This document shows, piece after piece, positions 1 to 10,354 of a DNA stretch of 64,000 bases. The notes under the pieces are model-generated. The model did no database searches and was not told the DNA's origin. It saw only the letters and a program-made list of their open reading frames with translations. The stretch is from Brevibacterium album DSM 18261 (lineage in GTDB: Bacteria > Actinomycetota > Actinomycetes > Actinomycetales > Brevibacteriaceae), in contig NZ_KE384526.1 in the NCBI RefSeq assembly GCF_000426445.1, positions 414,279 through 478,278 on the forward strand, given 5' to 3'. Position numbers and translations under genes: made by a program. Position 1 is the first letter of the stretch, and every line of letters starts with the position of its first letter.

Positions 1-2810
1 ACGCGGCGCTCACACGGGCGTTCCTGCAGGCGGTACCCGACTCAGGCACGGTCCTCGACGCCCTCGTCCAGGCAGATCCGACCGGCGCACTGCAGGGGCG
101 CCTGGGGCAGTCCGTCGAGCGGTTCCGCACGGCGTGGACCGGCCTGTGCGAAGCCTCCGGAGCCACTGCTTCCTCGCTCCGCGCGTGGCAGGGAGAACAC
201 GCGCTCCTCGCGCGAATCCGCGAATGCACACCCATCTGGCTCGAGACCGAGGCCGATCAGCGCGCCCGGCACCACTTCCAGCGGCAGGTGGAACTCCATC
301 AGGCTCTCCGCGCCCTCACCGACGCGGGTCTGCGCCATGAGGCCGAGGCCATCCATGCGGGACACGGGACCTCCGGCCTCGCCGAGGCCGTCATCCTCGC
401 CGTCGAACGGCAGAATCTGGAGGCACAGCTGAGAGACAGCCGCTTCGACGTCTTCAGCCCCGAGGACCGTGCCGGCCAGGTCGAACAGTACATCGAGATC
501 TCCCGCGATCTCAAGCTTCGGATGCGGAGCGAGCTTCCCGCCAGGCTGATGCATGAACGGCGCACCGCTGCGCGGGTGAGCGTAGGACTGCGCAAGGAGA
601 TCGACCGCAAGCGAGGCGGGTCCATCAGGCAGCTGTTCGAGCACTACGGACAGGAGATCCTCAATCTCACACCCGTTGTGCTCATGAGTCCCGCCTCCGT
701 GGCGCGCTTTCTGCCCGCGGACCAGCCTCATTTCGATACCGTCATCTTCGACGAGGCCTCGCAGGTGAAAGTCGCCGATGCGATCGGTGCACTGGGACGT
801 GCGGACGCAGCTGTCATCGTGGGCGACTCCAAGCAGATGCCGCCCAGCAGCCTGTTCAACGGAGACGGCGGGAGCGCCGAGGACGAGGAACTCGCACCGG
901 CTGCCTCCGAGGACACGGGCGTCCAGTTCGCTGCGACCGACCAGGAATCAATCCTCTCCGAGGCAGTGAGCTCCGGCCTCCTGCAGCGCTGGCTCTCCTG
1001 GCACTACAGGTCGCAGCACGAAAGCCTCATCAGCTTCTCGAACATGAAGTACTACAGCGGCGAGCTGAACGTGTTCCCGGGCCCGCCGGAGGAGCGGCCC
1101 GGTCTGGGCATCCGCGCCGTCTTCGTCGGCGGCACCTTCGAACGAGGCAGGACCCGCACCAACTCCGAAGAAGCCGAAGCCATCGTCGATGACATCACTA
1201 GCCGACTCGCGACAGATCCACAGGCGTCACTCGGAGTGGTCACCTTCAACATGCAGCAGCGGGATCTCATCCTCGACCGCCTCGAGCAGTCCGGCTCCGC
1301 CGCTGTGCAGAGGGCGCTGGAACGCGACACGGAGCCCCTCTTCGTCAAGAACCTAGAGAACGTCCAAGGCGATGAGCGCGATGTCATCCTGTTCTCCATC
1401 GCCTTCGCCAAGGATCCCGAGACCGGGGTGCTCAGCCACAACTTCGGACCGCTCAACGCCAGCGGCGGGGAACGCAGGCTCAATGTCGCGGTCACGCGAG
1501 CACGGCGGCAGGTGGTTCTCTTCACCTCTCTGAGGTCCATTGAGATCGACCCCCGAAAGACTCGCGCAGAGGGTCTGCTGCATCTGAAGGAGTACCTCGC
1601 GTACGCAGAGCACGGCACGCTGCACGCGTCCTCCGGCGCACAGCAGTTCGAGAGCGTCGACCTCTACCGGCGGGAGCTCCTCTCGGCGCTTCGAGCCGAG
1701 GGACTCGAAGTGGTGGAGGACATCGGCACGTCCAGATTCCGCGTCGATCTGGCAGTCCGAGCCGGAACCGACCTCGGCTGGCTCGCGCTCGTCCTGGACT
1801 CTCCGGAGTGGGCGTCCAGACTCACGACCGCGGACAGGGAGTCCCTGCCCTCGGAGATACTGCAGCGGACACTGGGCTGGCAGGACACCATGCAGGTGTA
1901 CCTCCCTGCCTGGATCGGCGATCCAGGCGCAGTGGTCCGCCAGATCAAGGAAAGAGCGCAGAGCCTGGTGCCCCAACCCAAGCAGGATTCCGCACTCCCT
2001 GCCGAGGGTGCTCCCGGTCCCCCACACCTGGATTCCGCTGTGCACCCTCACACTGCTTCGGAGGAGACCTCCGGACCCGATGATGCGCAGTCCCCGGACG
2101 TTGTCTCCCATGCCGACCATGACATCGATCCGCTGGCACCGATGCGGAGCATGACCGCAGCCGAGGCGAGCATCGAACAGAAGGCGGCACCCGTCTCCCC
2201 AGCGGACAGGTCGGGCCAACACCCCTTCATCGAAGCCTCCGATGAGCAGGTGCATGACCAGCAGTGCCTCGACGGTGATCTCACGCCGGAGGTGCGTGGT
2301 CTCGTGCGCGAGGAGCTCCGCCAGATCATCGAGCTCGAAGGCCCGGTGGAAGAGAGCCGCCTGGTGCGGATCGTCGTGAGAAGATTCGGGCGCTCCCGCA
2401 TAACGGAGGCCGTCCGGAAAAAGATCCTCGATTGCACCCCGTACAGTCCCGCTCCCGACTCGGAGAAGGGCAGATGCTTCTACTGGCCCGAGGGCCTCAA
2501 CCCCGAGACGTACAGCGGGTACCGGCCTCGCTCTCCTGAAGAGGGCACGGTGGATGTGCACGAGATCAGCATTGAAGAACTCGCCAATGCGATGCTCGCG
2601 GAGCTCTCGGAGACCGGTCCGATGCCGACGGACTCGCTCCTGCGCGAGACGATGGCGGTCTTCGGATGGGCTCGCCTGAGGAGCAATATCCGCAGTCGGC
2701 TGGAAAGGGCGCTGAAGATCCTCATGTACTCGAAAAGGGTGCGGCTCGACAACGAGCTGATCGCTCTCACAGACCCAGGCCAGGGAGAAACCTCGGCCGT
2801 CCTGGTCTGA
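1..2810 (+). CDS. DUF3320-type superfamily 1 DNA helicase, 3' part (5' end outside window)
   Basis: The reading frame is open from base 3, so the gene starts upstream of the window; the first internal start codon (GTG at 288) is not a credible start. The visible part holds the second half of a UPF1/DNA2-like helicase: DEASQ (Walker B) and GDSKQMPP, then WHYRSQHE, then VQGDERDVI and NVAVTRARR (motifs V and VI). After these comes a restriction-endonuclease-like fold (about bases 1650-1970) and a DUF3320-like tail (about 2280-2560). Family members carry a DUF4011 region and Walker A at the N-terminus, which are missing here only because of the window edge. In the nuclease-like fold the expected Ile-Glu-Cys-Asp strand reads ALVLDSP, so one acidic residue seems lost. 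Such proteins often sit in defence islands; the role here is inferred. The gene converges on the cassette at 2904-5023. Confidence 0.85.
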   Translation, partial: AALTRAFLQAVPDSGTVLDALVQADPTGALQGRLGQSVERFRTAWTGLCEASGATASSLRAWQGEHALLARIRECTPIWLETEADQRARHHFQRQVELHQALRALTDAGLRHEAEAIHAGHGTSGLAEAVILAVERQNLEAQLRDSRFDVFSPEDRAGQVEQYIEISRDLKLRMRSELPARLMHERRTAARVSVGLRKEIDRKRGGSIRQLFEHYGQEILNLTPVVLMSPASVARFLPADQPHFDTVIFDEASQVKVADAIGALGRADAAVIVGDSKQMPPSSLFNGDGGSAEDEELAPAASEDTGVQFAATDQESILSEAVSSGLLQRWLSWHYRSQHESLISFSNMKYYSGELNVFPGPPEERPGLGIRAVFVGGTFERGRTRTNSEEAEAIVDDITSRLATDPQASLGVVTFNMQQRDLILDRLEQSGSAAVQRALERDTEPLFVKNLENVQGDERDVILFSIAFAKDPETGVLSHNFGPLNASGGERRLNVAVTRARRQVVLFTSLRSIEIDPRKTRAEGLLHLKEYLAYAEHGTLHASSGAQQFESVDLYRRELLSALRAEGLEVVEDIGTSRFRVDLAVRAGTDLGWLALVLDSPEWASRLTTADRESLPSEILQRTLGWQDTMQVYLPAWIGDPGAVVRQIKERAQSLVPQPKQDSALPAEGAPGPPHLDSAVHPHTASEETSGPDDAQSPDVVSHADHDIDPLAPMRSMTAAEASIEQKAAPVSPADRSGQHPFIEASDEQVHDQQCLDGDLTPEVRGLVREELRQIIELEGPVEESRLVRIVVRRFGRSRITEAVRKKILDCTPYSPAPDSEKGRCFYWPEGLNPETYSGYRPRSPEEGTVDVHEISIEELANAMLAELSETGPMPTDSLLRETMAVFGWARLRSNIRSRLERALKILMYSKRVRLDNELIALTDPGQGETSAVLV

Positions 2811-2835
2811 CGCCGACTTCGGGCACCACGAGGCA

Positions 2836-2860
2836 GATGCACCTCACCAACAGGTGCATC
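2836..2860. terminator. Hairpin between convergent genes (first of two)
   Basis: Perfect 9-base arms (gatgcacct / aggtgcatc) enclose a 7-base loop, 25 bases after the helicase stop. There is no T-run, as is common in high-GC bacteria. It probably ends the helicase transcript. Confidence 0.55.
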
Positions 2861-2861
2861 C

Positions 2862-2896
2862 GTCGCCGTTGCAGGGACTGTCCCTGCAACGGCGAC
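2862..2896. terminator. Strong hairpin between convergent genes (second of two)
   Basis: Perfect 16-base arms (gtcgccgttgcaggga and its complement) enclose a 3-base loop. It lies 7 bases beyond the stop codon of the DUF4276 gene on the minus strand and directly follows the hairpin at 2836-2860. The pair likely insulates the helicase from the ATPase-TOPRIM cassette. Confidence 0.7.
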
Positions 2897-2903
2897 AGAG
2901 ACC

Positions 2904-3584
2904 TTATTCGCTCAGTTTCTCACCAGCCTCATCGCGCAGACAGGCCTCGACGGCGCGCTCCGTCTCCACGACGAATCTCTGCCACGAGGGCAGCTGTGCG
3001 ATCGGCCCGTCCAGCTCAATGTTCTCCAAGAGCTGCTCGCGGTGAGCATCGAAACGCTGCTTCGTCTTCTTCTGCGCTTTAGCGCCCTCCTTCCCGGCAA
3101 GGACGAGGGCCATCCGTAGCACCTCCTTGGGGCTGGCCGTCTCCTCGATCCGACTCACCGGCGGCAGCTTCAGCTGTTCCCTGCTGCGATAGGTCTTCTC
3201 CGACCGTCCCACCACCGACTGAATGAGCTCCTCATCGGCGAGCATCCAGGCTTCAGTTTCCTGCACCGGGATCACCGGGATGATGCGCTCCGTCTCACCC
3301 AGCACCGTCGTCGCAGCGTGCATGATCTCCTTTTCGACACCTGTGTGATCTCGACTGTCCGAGTCATGATGGACGAACACCAGATTCGGCAGCTCCGCGC
3401 CCTCACTGCGCACCGCTTCAAGCTGGGCGGCGGGACGACCTCTGTACGTCCGTCGGTCTCCCGTGATGGCGAAGACCGCGTTGCCTGCGCATCTCTCGAT
3501 CAGTTTGCGGATGACATCGACCAAGGCGTCATCCGTTGCTCCCTCACGCACCAGCAGGAAGGTGAGCGTCTTCCCCTCCGTCAT
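2904..3584 (-). CDS. DUF4276 protein with TOPRIM-like residues, partner of the ATPase at 3689-5023
   Basis: A 226-residue protein resembling DUF4276. Near the N-terminus LLVREGATDD places a conserved acidic residue at Glu14 after a beta strand. NLVFVHHDSDS gives Asp74-x-Asp76 after a second strand. A Glu followed by a DxD is the acidic layout of TOPRIM nucleases, so I infer a metal-dependent nuclease or phosphoryl-transfer fold. The stretch VIPVQETEAWMLAD is also typical of the family. The gene lies 104 bases downstream of the ABC ATPase gene on the same strand and ends at a strong hairpin, so the two form one unit. By analogy with OLD and PARIS (AriA plus TOPRIM AriB), the ATPase would sense and this protein would act. 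DUF4276 is assigned from memory of the family; activity is unproven. Confidence 0.7.
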   Translation of the reverse strand: MTEGKTLTFLLVREGATDDALVDVIRKLIERCAGNAVFAITGDRRTYRGRPAAQLEAVRSEGAELPNLVFVHHDSDSRDHTGVEKEIMHAATTVLGETERIIPVIPVQETEAWMLADEELIQSVVGRSEKTYRSREQLKLPPVSRIEETASPKEVLRMALVLAGKEGAKAQKKTKQRFDAHREQLLENIELDGPIAQLPSWQRFVVETERAVEACLRDEAGEKLSE

Positions 3585-3688
3585 GCGCTCTGCTCCAAAA
3601 GGCTCCTGTTAGGGAGGGTGCCCCCACGAAGCTGCGGGCCATTCTCTCTGAATGACAAATACCCTTCCACGGAATCGCGCGATATCGG

Positions 3689-5023
<1,335 letters not shown>

Positions 5024-5055
5024 GCCCCCAGTGTCGCACGAGGCGACATCACCCC

Positions 5056-6456
5056 TCACACGTGCGCGAACATCTTGCCCGGGTTGAGGATGCCGTGGGG
5101 ATCGAGGGCGTCCTTGACCGCCCGCTGTGCCCACCGGGATCCCTCGTCGAGCTCCTTCGCGAGCCAGCGCGCCTTGAGGTGGCCCACTCCGTGCTCGCCG
5201 GTGATGGTGCCGCCAAGCTCCAGGCCGATCCCCATGATCTCCTCGAACGCCGCCTGCGCCCGCCGCGTCTCCGCCGCATCAGCGGCGTCGAAGAACACCG
5301 AGGGATGGGTGTTCCCGTCACCGGCATGGGCCACGAGGGCGATCGTGAGACCGGTCTCCTCCCGCACTGCGGCGAGGCGGTCGCAGAACTCCGGCATCGC
5401 CGCCCGCGGCACGCACACATCGTCGAGCAGCTGTCCGCCGCCGTGGGCGTGCGCGAACTTCTCATACGCCGGCTGGATCATCCTGCGGGCGGCGATGAGC
5501 GCGGCGGAGTCCGCGGGATCGTCGGAGACGGCCACGTCGAGGGCGCCCGCGGCCTCGGCCACCGCCTGGAACTGCTCCAGCATGGCCGCGGCCTCGGCCG
5601 GCGCCTGATCGAACTGCACCAGCAGCATGGAGCCCGCTTCCTCGTCCAGGCCGAAGTCTCCGTAGCCGGCCAGCATGCGGATGCTCGTGCCGTCGAGGAA
5701 CTCGAAGAGGCTGGGCTGTCCGCCCGCGGCCATGAAGTCCGCCACCGTCTGCAGGCCGGAGCGCTCGTCCGGGAAGATGCCGATGGCCGTGACCGGCTCC
5801 GGCATGAGCGGGATGAGCCGCAGCGTCGCCTCGACCACGACGCCGAGCGTGCCCTCCGAGCCGATGAACAGCCCGCGCATGTCCAGCCCCGCCACGCCCT
5901 TGGCCGTCTGCGGCCCGAAGGTCGTCCGCGTGCCGTCGGCGAGCACCACGTCGATGCTGCGCACGTAGTCGCGCGTGACCCCGTACTTCACACAGCACAG
6001 GCCGCCGGCGTTGGTCGCGATGTTGCCGCCGATCGAGGAGATCGCGACCGAACCGGGGTCCGGCGGATAGGACAGGCCGAACGGCCGCAGGTGGTCCTTG
6101 AGCACCTGGTTGATGATGCCCGGCTGCACCCGCACGGTGCGCTCGGCAGTGTTGACCTCCAGCACCTCATCCATCGCCGCGACGTTGAGCAGGATCGCAC
6201 CCTCGCTCGCGTTCGCCCCGCCGGAGATCCCCGTCCGTGCCCCCTGCGGGACCACCGGGATGCGGTGCTCGTTCGCGAATCGCAGGGTGGCCTGCACATC
6301 CTCCGGCGTCTTCGCCCGCACCAGCGCCACCGCGCCGTCGTGCGGGCAGAACAGGGCCTCGTCCTTGGAGTGCGCGCCGATGACGTCCGGATCGAGCACC
6401 AGGACGCCGTCGCCGAGGCGGGGGCCGAGCTGCTCGGCGATCTGTGCCTGGTCCAT
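5056..6456 (-). CDS. FAD-linked oxidase, glycolate oxidase GlcD / D-lactate dehydrogenase type
   Basis: A 466-residue flavoprotein of the VAO/PCMH superfamily that oxidises a 2-hydroxy acid to a 2-oxo acid. The N-terminal FAD_binding_4 domain shows PQGARTGISGG and PDPGSVAISSIGGNIATNAG (about 65-155), the pyrophosphate-binding elements. The C-terminal FAD-oxidase domain shows HAGDGNTHP and the terminal GEHGVGHLK motif seen in GlcD and D-lactate dehydrogenases. An AGGAG ribosome site precedes the ATG. The gene follows an MFS carboxylate-type carrier and a 2-hydroxyacid dehydrogenase on the same strand, so uptake and oxidation of a hydroxy acid is plausible. The substrate (glycolate, D-lactate or D-2-hydroxyglutarate) cannot be told from sequence. 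Confidence 0.85.
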   Translation of the reverse strand: MDQAQIAEQLGPRLGDGVLVLDPDVIGAHSKDEALFCPHDGAVALVRAKTPEDVQATLRFANEHRIPVVPQGARTGISGGANASEGAILLNVAAMDEVLEVNTAERTVRVQPGIINQVLKDHLRPFGLSYPPDPGSVAISSIGGNIATNAGGLCCVKYGVTRDYVRSIDVVLADGTRTTFGPQTAKGVAGLDMRGLFIGSEGTLGVVVEATLRLIPLMPEPVTAIGIFPDERSGLQTVADFMAAGGQPSLFEFLDGTSIRMLAGYGDFGLDEEAGSMLLVQFDQAPAEAAAMLEQFQAVAEAAGALDVAVSDDPADSAALIAARRMIQPAYEKFAHAHGGGQLLDDVCVPRAAMPEFCDRLAAVREETGLTIALVAHAGDGNTHPSVFFDAADAAETRRAQAAFEEIMGIGLELGGTITGEHGVGHLKARWLAKELDEGSRWAQRAVKDALDPHGILNPGKMFAHV

Positions 6457-6506
6457 GGGGTCTCCTTCATCACGCTGTGCGAGTCATCAGGCTGTGGGAA
6501 CGGGGC

Positions 6507-7880
6507 TCATTCAGCGGTCACGCTCTTCGGTGCCGACGCGCCGTCGCGCAGCGCCAGGACGATGACGCCCGCCGCGACCATGGCACCGCCCACGGCCCAC
6601 ATGCCCGCGTTCGAGGTGCCGGTGAGATCCGTGAGCCAGCCCGTCACGTACGGGGCCAGGAAGCCCGCGGAATTGCCGATCGTGTTGATGAGCGCGATGC
6701 CCGCCGCAGCGGCCGCGCCGGTGAGGAACGCCTGCGGCAGGGGCCAGAAGCACGGCAGCGCGCAGCAGATGCCCACGCAGGCCACCGTCACCGCGACCAT
6801 CGTGGTGAACGGCGAGGTGAGGTAGAGGGCCACTGAGATCGCGACCGCCCCCACGAACAGCGGCAGCGCGGCGTGCCAGACCCGCTCCCCCGTCCGGTCC
6901 CCGTGGCGGGACCAGAAGAACATCGCGACCGCGCCGAAGGCGTACGGGATCGCGGTGATGAGGCCCACCTGCACGAAGCTGAACTCCGTGCCGAAGCGCT
7001 CGGAGAAGCCCGTGATGATCGTCGGGAGGAAGAAGCTGAGCGCGTACAGGCCGTAGACGGCGCCGAAGTACACGAAGCCCAGTGCCCACACCCGCGGGTT
7101 CCCGAGCGATTTCAGCACGCCCGTGTGGTGGGAGGCGGCGGTGGCTCCGGCCTCGGCGTCCATGCGGTTCTGCAGCCAGACGCGGTCGTCCGCATCCAGC
7201 CACTTCGCGTCCGCGGGACGGTCCGTGAGGTAGAAGACGCACATGATGCCGAGCGCCACGGCGGGCAGGCCCTCGATGAAGAGCATGAAGCGCCAGCCGG
7301 AGAAGTCGAAGAGCGAGTTGCCGACCTCGATCAGCCACGTGGAGAATGGCGCGCCCACCACATTGGACAGCGGGATCGCGAGCATGAACAGCGCGGTCGC
7401 GCGTGCGCGCACGCTGTTGGGGAACCAGTACGTGAGGTAGAGGACGACTCCGGGGAAGAAGCCCGCCTCGGCCACGCCCAGGAGGAAGCGGACCACGTAG
7501 AGCCAGCCGGCATTCGGCACGAATGCCATGAGCGAGGCGAGCACGCCCCAGCTCACGAGGATGCGGGCGAGCCACAAGCGCGCTCCGAAGCGGTGAAGGG
7601 CGAGGTTGGACGGCACCTCGAGGAGGAGATAGCCGAAGAAGAAGACACCGGCGGCGAAGCCGAACTGCGTCGCACTCAGCCCCAGCTCCTCGTTCATGCC
7701 GCCGGGGCCGGCGATGCTGAGATTCGTCCGGTCCAGATAGTTGATGAAGTACATCGCGATGATGAACGGGATGAGCCGAAGGGTCACCCGGCGCAGGATG
7801 CGCTTCTCCCGGGCGGCATCCTGCGGGGCGGCCGCGCTGCCGCCCGGAGCGCCTGCCGGCGCGGTGCTGTCGTGTGGCAT
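6507..7880 (-). CDS. MFS transporter, anion:cation symporter (ACS) type
   Basis: A 457-residue carrier with about twelve hydrophobic segments. The signature YFINYLDRTNLSIAG in the first helix and the PNSVRARATALFM loop are typical of the ACS family (phthalate, galactonate, tartrate and other organic anions). The start is placed at MPHDST, preceded at exactly 6 bases by TATGAT, a leaderless-type -10 box. The 114 residues of open frame upstream are compositional noise. It lies 50 bases upstream of the GlcD-type oxidase and downstream of a 2-hydroxyacid dehydrogenase on the same strand, suggesting import of a hydroxy or keto acid. Substrate unknown. Confidence 0.85.
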   Translation of the reverse strand: MPHDSTAPAGAPGGSAAAPQDAAREKRILRRVTLRLIPFIIAMYFINYLDRTNLSIAGPGGMNEELGLSATQFGFAAGVFFFGYLLLEVPSNLALHRFGARLWLARILVSWGVLASLMAFVPNAGWLYVVRFLLGVAEAGFFPGVVLYLTYWFPNSVRARATALFMLAIPLSNVVGAPFSTWLIEVGNSLFDFSGWRFMLFIEGLPAVALGIMCVFYLTDRPADAKWLDADDRVWLQNRMDAEAGATAASHHTGVLKSLGNPRVWALGFVYFGAVYGLYALSFFLPTIITGFSERFGTEFSFVQVGLITAIPYAFGAVAMFFWSRHGDRTGERVWHAALPLFVGAVAISVALYLTSPFTTMVAVTVACVGICCALPCFWPLPQAFLTGAAAAAGIALINTIGNSAGFLAPYVTGWLTDLTGTSNAGMWAVGGAMVAAGVIVLALRDGASAPKSVTAE

Positions 7881-7886
7881 GGAGGG

Positions 7887-7892
7887 ATCATA
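7887..7892 (-). promoter_or_regulatory. -10 box for leaderless MFS mRNA
   Basis: TATGAT on the minus strand ends 6 bases before the ATG at 7880, so transcription would begin at or next to the start codon. No convincing -35 is seen. Confidence 0.55.
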
Positions 7893-7950
7893 TAGGCAGC
7901 AAGGGCGCACCTCGACGCCTCGAGGGGTTCTGTGAGACGAAGCCGCTGCC

Positions 7951-8910
7951 TCAGCCCGCGGCAGGGCCGACCTCGTTGACGAGCGGCTCTCCGGCCTCGA
8001 AGCGGGCGAGGTTCTCGAGGAACAGTGCCGCGTACCTCTCGTGCCGCTTGCGCGTATCACCGGACATGTGGGGGCTGATGACCACGTTCTCGCATGCGAG
8101 CAGCGGGTGGCCTTCGGGCAGCGGCTCGGGTTCCGTGACATCGAGCACCGCCGCCGAGCCCGGGCGGTCGGCCATCGCGCGCGCCAGGGCGACGTTGTCG
8201 ACCGTGCGCCCCCGTCCCACATTCACGAACACCGTCTCCGGTCCCAGCCCGGCCAGGAATGCGGCGTCCAGGAGGCCCTCGGTCGTGCGGTCGGCGGGCA
8301 GCGCGGCGACGACGGCCCGGTACCCGCCGAGCCGGGAGGCGGCCTCCTCGAACGTGATCCCCGAGTCGAACGCCGGGTCCTGCGTGCGCTCGCTCCGGCG
8401 CACCCCGTGCACGAGCGGAGCCCCCAGCGCCCTGAGCGCCCGCGCGCAGGCACTGCCGATCCCGCCGGCGCCCACCACCAGGGTCGTCAGCTCCTCATTG
8501 CCCAGCGGCTCGCGGTAGCGGAAGCGCCCTGCCCGGTTGTCATTCGCGGAGACGAGCAGCCCCTTGGACCACAGGAGCACCGCCGCGGCGACGAACTCCG
8601 CGATCGCGGAGTCGAGCACACCTCGCGAATTCGTGAGCACCACGGAGGACGCGCGCAGCCTGTCGGTGAGCAGATGGTCCACTCCCGCCATCGCGATGTG
8701 GACCCAGCGCAGACGGGGAGTGAGGTCCAGCAGCCGATCGACGTCATTCCAGTAACCGGCACGGACGAACACCGCCTCCGTCGCCGGGTCGATGTGCTCC
8801 AGCTCCTCCGGCAGCAGCACCTGCGCCCGGCACTCGCCGGCCACCGCGGCGAGCGCCTGCGCGCCCGCTCTGTCCGGCCTGTCGATGATGCACACCCGCA
8901 CGTCTCCCAT
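7951..8910 (-). CDS. D-isomer-specific 2-hydroxyacid dehydrogenase
   Basis: An NAD(P)-dependent reductase/dehydrogenase of the GhrA/SerA superfamily, about 319 residues from MGDVRVCIID (a GTG at 8931 would add seven residues). The Rossmann dinucleotide motif is VVGAGGIGSA. The three catalytic residues are visible: Arg in NVGRGRTVD, Glu in DVTEPEPLPEG and His in ISPHMSG. The start is chosen because the first beta strand follows at once and a GGGGG stretch lies just upstream. It is followed by the MFS carrier 70 bases downstream and preceded by the polyamine-type operon. It may interconvert the keto/hydroxy acid imported by the MFS protein; the substrate is not predictable. Confidence 0.85.
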   Translation of the reverse strand: MGDVRVCIIDRPDRAGAQALAAVAGECRAQVLLPEELEHIDPATEAVFVRAGYWNDVDRLLDLTPRLRWVHIAMAGVDHLLTDRLRASSVVLTNSRGVLDSAIAEFVAAAVLLWSKGLLVSANDNRAGRFRYREPLGNEELTTLVVGAGGIGSACARALRALGAPLVHGVRRSERTQDPAFDSGITFEEAASRLGGYRAVVAALPADRTTEGLLDAAFLAGLGPETVFVNVGRGRTVDNVALARAMADRPGSAAVLDVTEPEPLPEGHPLLACENVVISPHMSGDTRKRHERYAALFLENLARFEAGEPLVNEVGPAAG

Positions 8911-8974
8911 GTCCCCCGCTCTGCCTCGCACCTGTCCTGTCCGTCATCGGACCATCGCTGAGCCGCACCGTCGC

Positions 8975-10354
8975 TCAGCGTCCGGAGATGAGATCGCCCG
9001 CGGTGCCGAACACCGAGGTCCGCGGCCCTCCGCGGCGCCGTTCGACGGAATCCGCGACGTGGTAGAGCGACTGCACCGCACGCGATCCCACCCAGCGCAG
9101 GGGTTCCGGCTCCCACTTCCGCGGCAGCGCACGCACCCAGGCGCTCCGGCTCAGCTCGCTCGGCCGGCAGCTCAGCAGATCGGCGACGATGCGTCCGGCC
9201 ACATAGGCGGCCGTCACGCCCTGACCCGCGTAGCCGCCCACGCGCACCAGGCGACGGGTCCGGTCGAGGTGGACGAAGGGCGACCAGTCCCGCGGCACGC
9301 CGAGCACTCCCCGCCAGGCATGCGCGAACGTCATCGGCACCGCGGGGAACAGGCTCTGCACCGTCTCCGTGAGCTGGGCGATGGTGCCGCGGTCCAGCTC
9401 TCCGTTCCGATCCAGATCCGAGTTCCAGAAGTACGGGACCCCGCGCCCGCCCAGTGCGATCCTCCCGTCAGCCGTGCGCTGGGAGTAGAAGTACATGTGC
9501 TGTGCTCCGGACATGCACTCGTGCCCGCTCCAGCCGATCTCCTCCCATGCGGCCTCCTCCAGCGGCTCCGTGACCACCATGGACGAGAGCATCGGGAGGA
9601 TCTCGCGTCTGCGCCCCGGCAGCCGCGAGGTGTACGCCTCGGTTGCGAGCACCACGGTGTTCGCCCGCGCATGCCCGCGCGTCGTCCGGCAGTCGCCGTC
9701 GGCGAAGGACTCGACGCGGGTGTTCTCGAAGATGACGACGCCCAGCTCCTCGCACAGCTCCGCGAGCGCATAGACGAGCTTCGCGGGATTGCACTTCACC
9801 GCATAGGGGCTGAAGATTCCGCCGCGCACCCCCGGCGCGCGGACCCTGCCGAACGTCTCCTCCGCGTCCATGAGCCGCACCTCGGACTCGGTCAGTCCCC
9901 AGTCCCGATCCTCGGCGAGGTGGCGCTTCAGCCGTTCGAGCTCGCTCTCAGTCCGCGCGATCTGCATCCAGCCGCCGCGCTGCGCGTCGATCTCCTTCCC
10001 CTCGCCCCGCATGAGGTCGTCGATCTCGAAGACCGCCTCATGGCACGCCCGCTCGATGGCCAGCACGTCCTCGCGCCCGACAGCGCCGGAGGACAGATTC
10101 CGGCGCACCCCCACTGTCTTCCCGGAGATCCAGCCTCCGTTCCTGCCCGAGGCGCCGAAGCCCACGTACTCCTGCTCCAGCACGACCACGGAGAGGGAGG
10201 GATCTGCGCGCTTGAGCCAGTAGGCCGTCCACAGGCCCGTGTAGCCGCCGCCCACGACCACCGCATCCGCGTGGATGTCCCCCTCCAGCCGGGGCCGGAC
10301 GCGGGCCTGCTCCCGCGTCGAATCGAGCCAGAAGGATCCGTTGCCGTTCTTCAT
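8975..10354 (-). CDS. FAD-dependent amine oxidase, DAO family, PuuB-like
   Basis: A 459-residue flavoprotein starting MKNGNGSFW. The FAD site is VVVGGGYTGLWTAY (glycines 35-40), followed by LEQEYVGFGASGRNGG, typical of gamma-glutamylputrescine oxidase and related glycine-oxidase-like enzymes. A GYAGQGVTAAYVAGRI motif near the C-terminus binds FAD. The ATG overlaps the stop of the ABC ATPase gene by four bases (ATGA), so the two are translationally coupled. The operon (XRE-cupin regulator, importer, oxidase) mirrors putrescine utilisation genes. I infer oxidation of an imported polyamine or glutamylated amine to an aldehyde with H2O2 release. A glutamylpolyamine synthetase is absent from the window, so the exact substrate is open. 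Confidence 0.8.
   Translation of the reverse strand: MKNGNGSFWLDSTREQARVRPRLEGDIHADAVVVGGGYTGLWTAYWLKRADPSLSVVVLEQEYVGFGASGRNGGWISGKTVGVRRNLSSGAVGREDVLAIERACHEAVFEIDDLMRGEGKEIDAQRGGWMQIARTESELERLKRHLAEDRDWGLTESEVRLMDAEETFGRVRAPGVRGGIFSPYAVKCNPAKLVYALAELCEELGVVIFENTRVESFADGDCRTTRGHARANTVVLATEAYTSRLPGRRREILPMLSSMVVTEPLEEAAWEEIGWSGHECMSGAQHMYFYSQRTADGRIALGGRGVPYFWNSDLDRNGELDRGTIAQLTETVQSLFPAVPMTFAHAWRGVLGVPRDWSPFVHLDRTRRLVRVGGYAGQGVTAAYVAGRIVADLLSCRPSELSRSAWVRALPRKWEPEPLRWVGSRAVQSLYHVADSVERRRGGPRTSVFGTAGDLISGR

Noticed and set aside
42..731. 229-residue minus-strand frame over the helicase gene
   Set aside because: It is a third-position shadow of the helicase coding frame; no family motif or ribosome site.
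5024..5134. N-terminal extension of the ATPase to an ATG at 5134
   Set aside because: The 37 added residues are Arg/Gly/Pro noise, overlap the FAD oxidase, and precede the canonical first strand of the fold.
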